The notes under the pieces were generated by a model. That model saw only the letters and a list, made by a program, of their open reading frames with translations, was not told where the DNA came from and made no database searches. From the NCBI GenBank assembly GCA_031258265.1, contig JAIRNB010000341.1:1-14622 (forward strand): a DNA stretch of 14,622 nt. The letters run 5' to 3'. This DNA comes from Treponema sp. Its GTDB lineage: Bacteria > Spirochaetota > Spirochaetia > Treponematales > Breznakiellaceae. How positions within the stretch are numbered: the stretch's first letter is position 1; each line of letters opens with the position of its first letter. This document shows, one piece after another, positions 13,771 to 14,622 of the stretch. A program made the position numbers and the translations under genes.

Positions 13771-13894
13771 TGGTCAGGTTGGTTAGGACCAAAGGGACTA
13801 ACCAACCTATTCAAACCACTTCCTATCCACCGGCGACCCATTATATGCGAAGCAGATAATGGGTCGAGCTATCGGAGGAACTCCGATAGCGTCC
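13771..13894. mobile_element. Triple-hairpin insertion inside repeat module A
   Basis: Three perfect stems in a row. AGGTTGGTTAG/CTAACCAACCT (13776-13786, 13798-13808). CGACCCATTAT/ATAATGGGTCG (13834-13844, 13856-13866) with GCGAAGC at the tip. GCTATCGGAG/CTCCGATAGC (13868-13877, 13881-13890) with a GAA loop. The stretch separates the halves of module A that are contiguous in copy 1. No ORF and no clear target-site duplication were seen. Insertion is inferred from that comparison; loss from copy 1 is the alternative. Confidence 0.55.
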
Positions 13895-13958
13895 ATCCCT
13901 TGCGCGAAGAAAGCAACCGCAGGTTGTTAATTGACTCCTTGTGGCACCGCATAGCGCC
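13895..13958 (+). repeat. Module A tail and module B, copy 3
   Basis: ATCCCTTGCGC (13895-13905) as in copy 1, then hairpin CAACC-GCA-GGTTG (13914-13926), equivalent to CAGCC-GAA-GGCTG in copy 1 with a compensating pair change. The second hairpin is TGTGG-CA-CCGCA (one T-G pair) followed by the constant TAGCGCC. Confidence 0.65.
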
Positions 13959-13965
13959 AGTGATT

Positions 13966-14045
13966 CCCCAGATATGAGCAAATGCGGCTTAGCTTTAGCT
14001 AAGCCAGTGCGCGCGCGGCACAAGGCGCGGAGCGCCTTGTGCTGG
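13966..14045 (+). repeat. Intergenic repeat module C, copy 2
   Basis: Leader CCCAGATATGAGCAAATGC, hairpin GGCTTAGC-TTTA-GCTAAGCC (13986-14005) and hairpin GCACAAGGCGC-GGA-GCGCCTTGTGC (14018-14042), then TGGG. Against copy 1, both stems carry paired base changes that keep pairing, while leader, TTTA loop and TGG end stay the same. Confidence 0.7.
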
Positions 14046-14079
14046 GACAAAAGCCGGCATCCATGCCATTTTTGGGCTT

Positions 14080-14134
14080 TAGGTTTTTGCGCAGCAAAAA
14101 CCTAGACATTTATCACAGCCGGCATCCTGCCGGC
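14080..14134. repeat. Two further perfect hairpins
   Basis: TAGGTTTTTGC-GCA-GCAAAAACCTA (14080-14104, 11-bp stem) belongs to the same TTTTTGCG class as 4677-4701 and 6613-6632. GCCGGCA-TCC-TGCCGGC (14118-14134, 7-bp stem) follows. They sit between modules C and B and have no coding potential. Confidence 0.65.
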
Positions 14135-14143
14135 CAGCGCATA

Positions 14144-14187
14144 CAGGCGAAGGCTGTGAATTGAATAATGTGGCACCGCATAGCGCC
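14144..14187 (+). repeat. Intergenic repeat module B, copy 4
   Basis: CAGGC-GAA-GGCTG (14144-14156, one G-G mismatch), a spacer TGAATTGAATAA, hairpin TGTGG-CA-CCGCA with one T-G pair, then TAGCGCC. It is followed by AAATTGAAAAATGCGCCCCGG, whose last 19 bases recur at 14444-14462. Confidence 0.6.
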
Positions 14188-14238
14188 ACCGGCCCAAATT
14201 GAAAAATGCGCCCCGGTTTTAGCTGAGCCCGCAGCAGG

Positions 14239-14282
14239 CAAGCGCAGCTTGTTTATTTGACAATGCGGCATGGCTTAGCGCC
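14239..14282 (+). repeat. Intergenic repeat module B, copy 5
   Basis: CAAGC-GCA-GCTTG (14239-14251) is a third sequence for the first B stem. The second stem (TGCGGCATGGCTTA) is degraded, but the TAGCGCC end is kept. Confidence 0.5.
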
Positions 14283-14305
14283 AGAAAATCCCCCAAAATT
14301 GGATA

Positions 14306-14378
14306 ATGCGGCCAAGCTTTAGCTTGGCCAGTGCGCACAGTGCGCGCGCGGCACAAGGCGCGGAGCGCCTTGTGCTGG
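14306..14378 (+). repeat. Intergenic repeat module C, copy 3
   Basis: The first hairpin equals copy 1 (GGCCAAGC-TTTA-GCTTGGCC, 14310-14329) and the second equals copy 2 (GCACAAGGCGC-GGA-GCGCCTTGTGC, 14351-14375), so this copy is a mosaic. The linker carries an extra AGTGCGCAC, a partial tandem duplication. It ends in TGG followed by A-rich sequence. Confidence 0.7.
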
Positions 14379-14394
14379 AAAAAAAGCCAAAAAC

Positions 14395-14434
14395 CAAGGG
14401 CTGTATATTAACAAATGTGGAACCGCGTAGCGCC
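14395..14434 (+). repeat. Intergenic repeat module B, copy 6 (partly degraded)
   Basis: The first stem is lost (CCAAGGGCTG), but TGTATATTA, the hairpin TGTGG-AA-CCGCG and the end TAGCGCC are kept. Confidence 0.5.
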
Positions 14435-14443
14435 TCCGACCCA

Positions 14444-14516
14444 CATTGAAAAATGCGCCCCGGCTGGGGGCAGGGCGGCCGCGGCCCAAACCCCAGGTTT
14501 GGGCTGGAACAAAAGC
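14444..14516 (+). repeat. Module C-like copy with unrelated stem
   Basis: Begins with a 19-bp block shared with 14199-14217 and ends with hairpin GCCCAAACC-CCA-GGTTTGGGC (14484-14504) followed by TGGAACAAAAGCC, nearly the same end as module C copy 2 (TGGGACAAAAGCC). The stem sequence shares little with other C copies, yet a 9-bp pairing is kept at the same place. Confidence 0.5.
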
Positions 14517-14533
14517 CGGAGACTGTATAGTGT

Positions 14534-14557
14534 GATACGCATACCCGGTTCCGTATC
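14534..14557. promoter_or_regulatory. Small dyad upstream of the last gene
   Basis: GATACG (14534-14539) and CGTATC (14552-14557) are a perfect 6-bp inverted repeat, 27 bp before the start codon at 14584. A TATAGT at 14526-14531 could be a -10 box, but no matching -35 was seen. Role unknown. Confidence 0.3.
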
Positions 14558-14583
14558 GAAATAGATTCATTTGGAGGAATGTC

Positions 14584-14622
14584 ATGTTGGAAAATCTTTC
14601 ACAGCTTGGGGCGCTGCTTATC
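14584..14622 (+). CDS. Start of an unidentified gene, cut by the window edge
   Basis: ATG at 14584 follows GGAGG (14573-14577) at six bases and opens a frame that runs to the window end: MLENLSQLGALLI, 13 codons. The good Shine-Dalgarno and its place after the repeat region make it a likely true start. The sequence is too short to name a family. Confidence 0.6.
   Translation, partial: MLENLSQLGALLI

Noticed and set aside
4671..14516. CRISPR array as an explanation for the repeats
   Set aside because: Repeats are modular, unequal in spacing (from about 95 to 230 bp), diverged in their stems, and no cas gene is present.
14319..14585. 88-residue minus-strand ORF in the right repeat region
   Set aside because: It runs through the repeat modules and covers the Shine-Dalgarno of the last gene; a similar chance ORF arises at 4861-5046 from the same repeats.

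Overview
The window looks like a chromosomal segment of a spirochaete, most probably a moderately GC-rich Treponema of the termite-gut type. This rests on inference: spirochaete-like gene content (a ComFB-family protein beside an HD phosphohydrolase, a solo RND pump, sugar dehydrogenases), purine-rich Shine-Dalgarno sites, and intergenic spaces packed with palindromic repeats. No rRNA or species marker is present.

Layout, left to right. (i) 1-635: the C-terminal part of an IS4-family transposase, interrupted by an in-frame amber codon. (ii) 690-2266, minus strand: a medium-chain zinc alcohol/polyol dehydrogenase followed by a small VOC-fold protein, read from a good promoter (TTGGAG-N17-TATAAT) with a dyad operator candidate just downstream. 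(iii) 2380-2550: a hairpin-rich gap with an 85-bp nested palindrome. (iv) 2606-4637, plus strand: an HD-domain dNTPase-like phosphohydrolase and a ComFB-domain protein fused to a beta-sandwich domain. (v) 4671-4969: intergenic hairpin repeats, then tRNA-Pro(TGG) at 5090-5162. (vi) 5307-6365, minus strand: a Gfo/Idh/MocA oxidoreductase with its own terminator, divergent from (vii) 6808-10408, plus strand: two tandem, diverged glycoside-hydrolase-like proteins (trehalase/GH63-type alpha-toroid) behind a near-consensus promoter. (viii) 10437-13616, minus strand: a complete RND exporter without an adjacent membrane fusion partner. (ix) 13617-14583: about 970 bp without a gene, filled with more copies of the repeats seen in (v), and the first 13 codons of an unidentified gene at the right edge.

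The metabolic theme is intracellular sugar use: the polyol dehydrogenase, the Gfo/Idh enzyme and the two hydrolases, which lack signal peptides, would fit breakdown and oxidation of an imported glycoside. No transporter is present to name the substrate.

The most unusual feature is a family of composite hairpin elements in the intergenic regions (4671-4969, 13710-14504, and an inverted divergent copy at 6503-6639). Stems vary between copies with compensatory changes while the flanks stay constant, and many loops are GNA triloops. One copy is split by about 125 bp made of three long hairpins. No protein obviously tied to these elements is encoded here.
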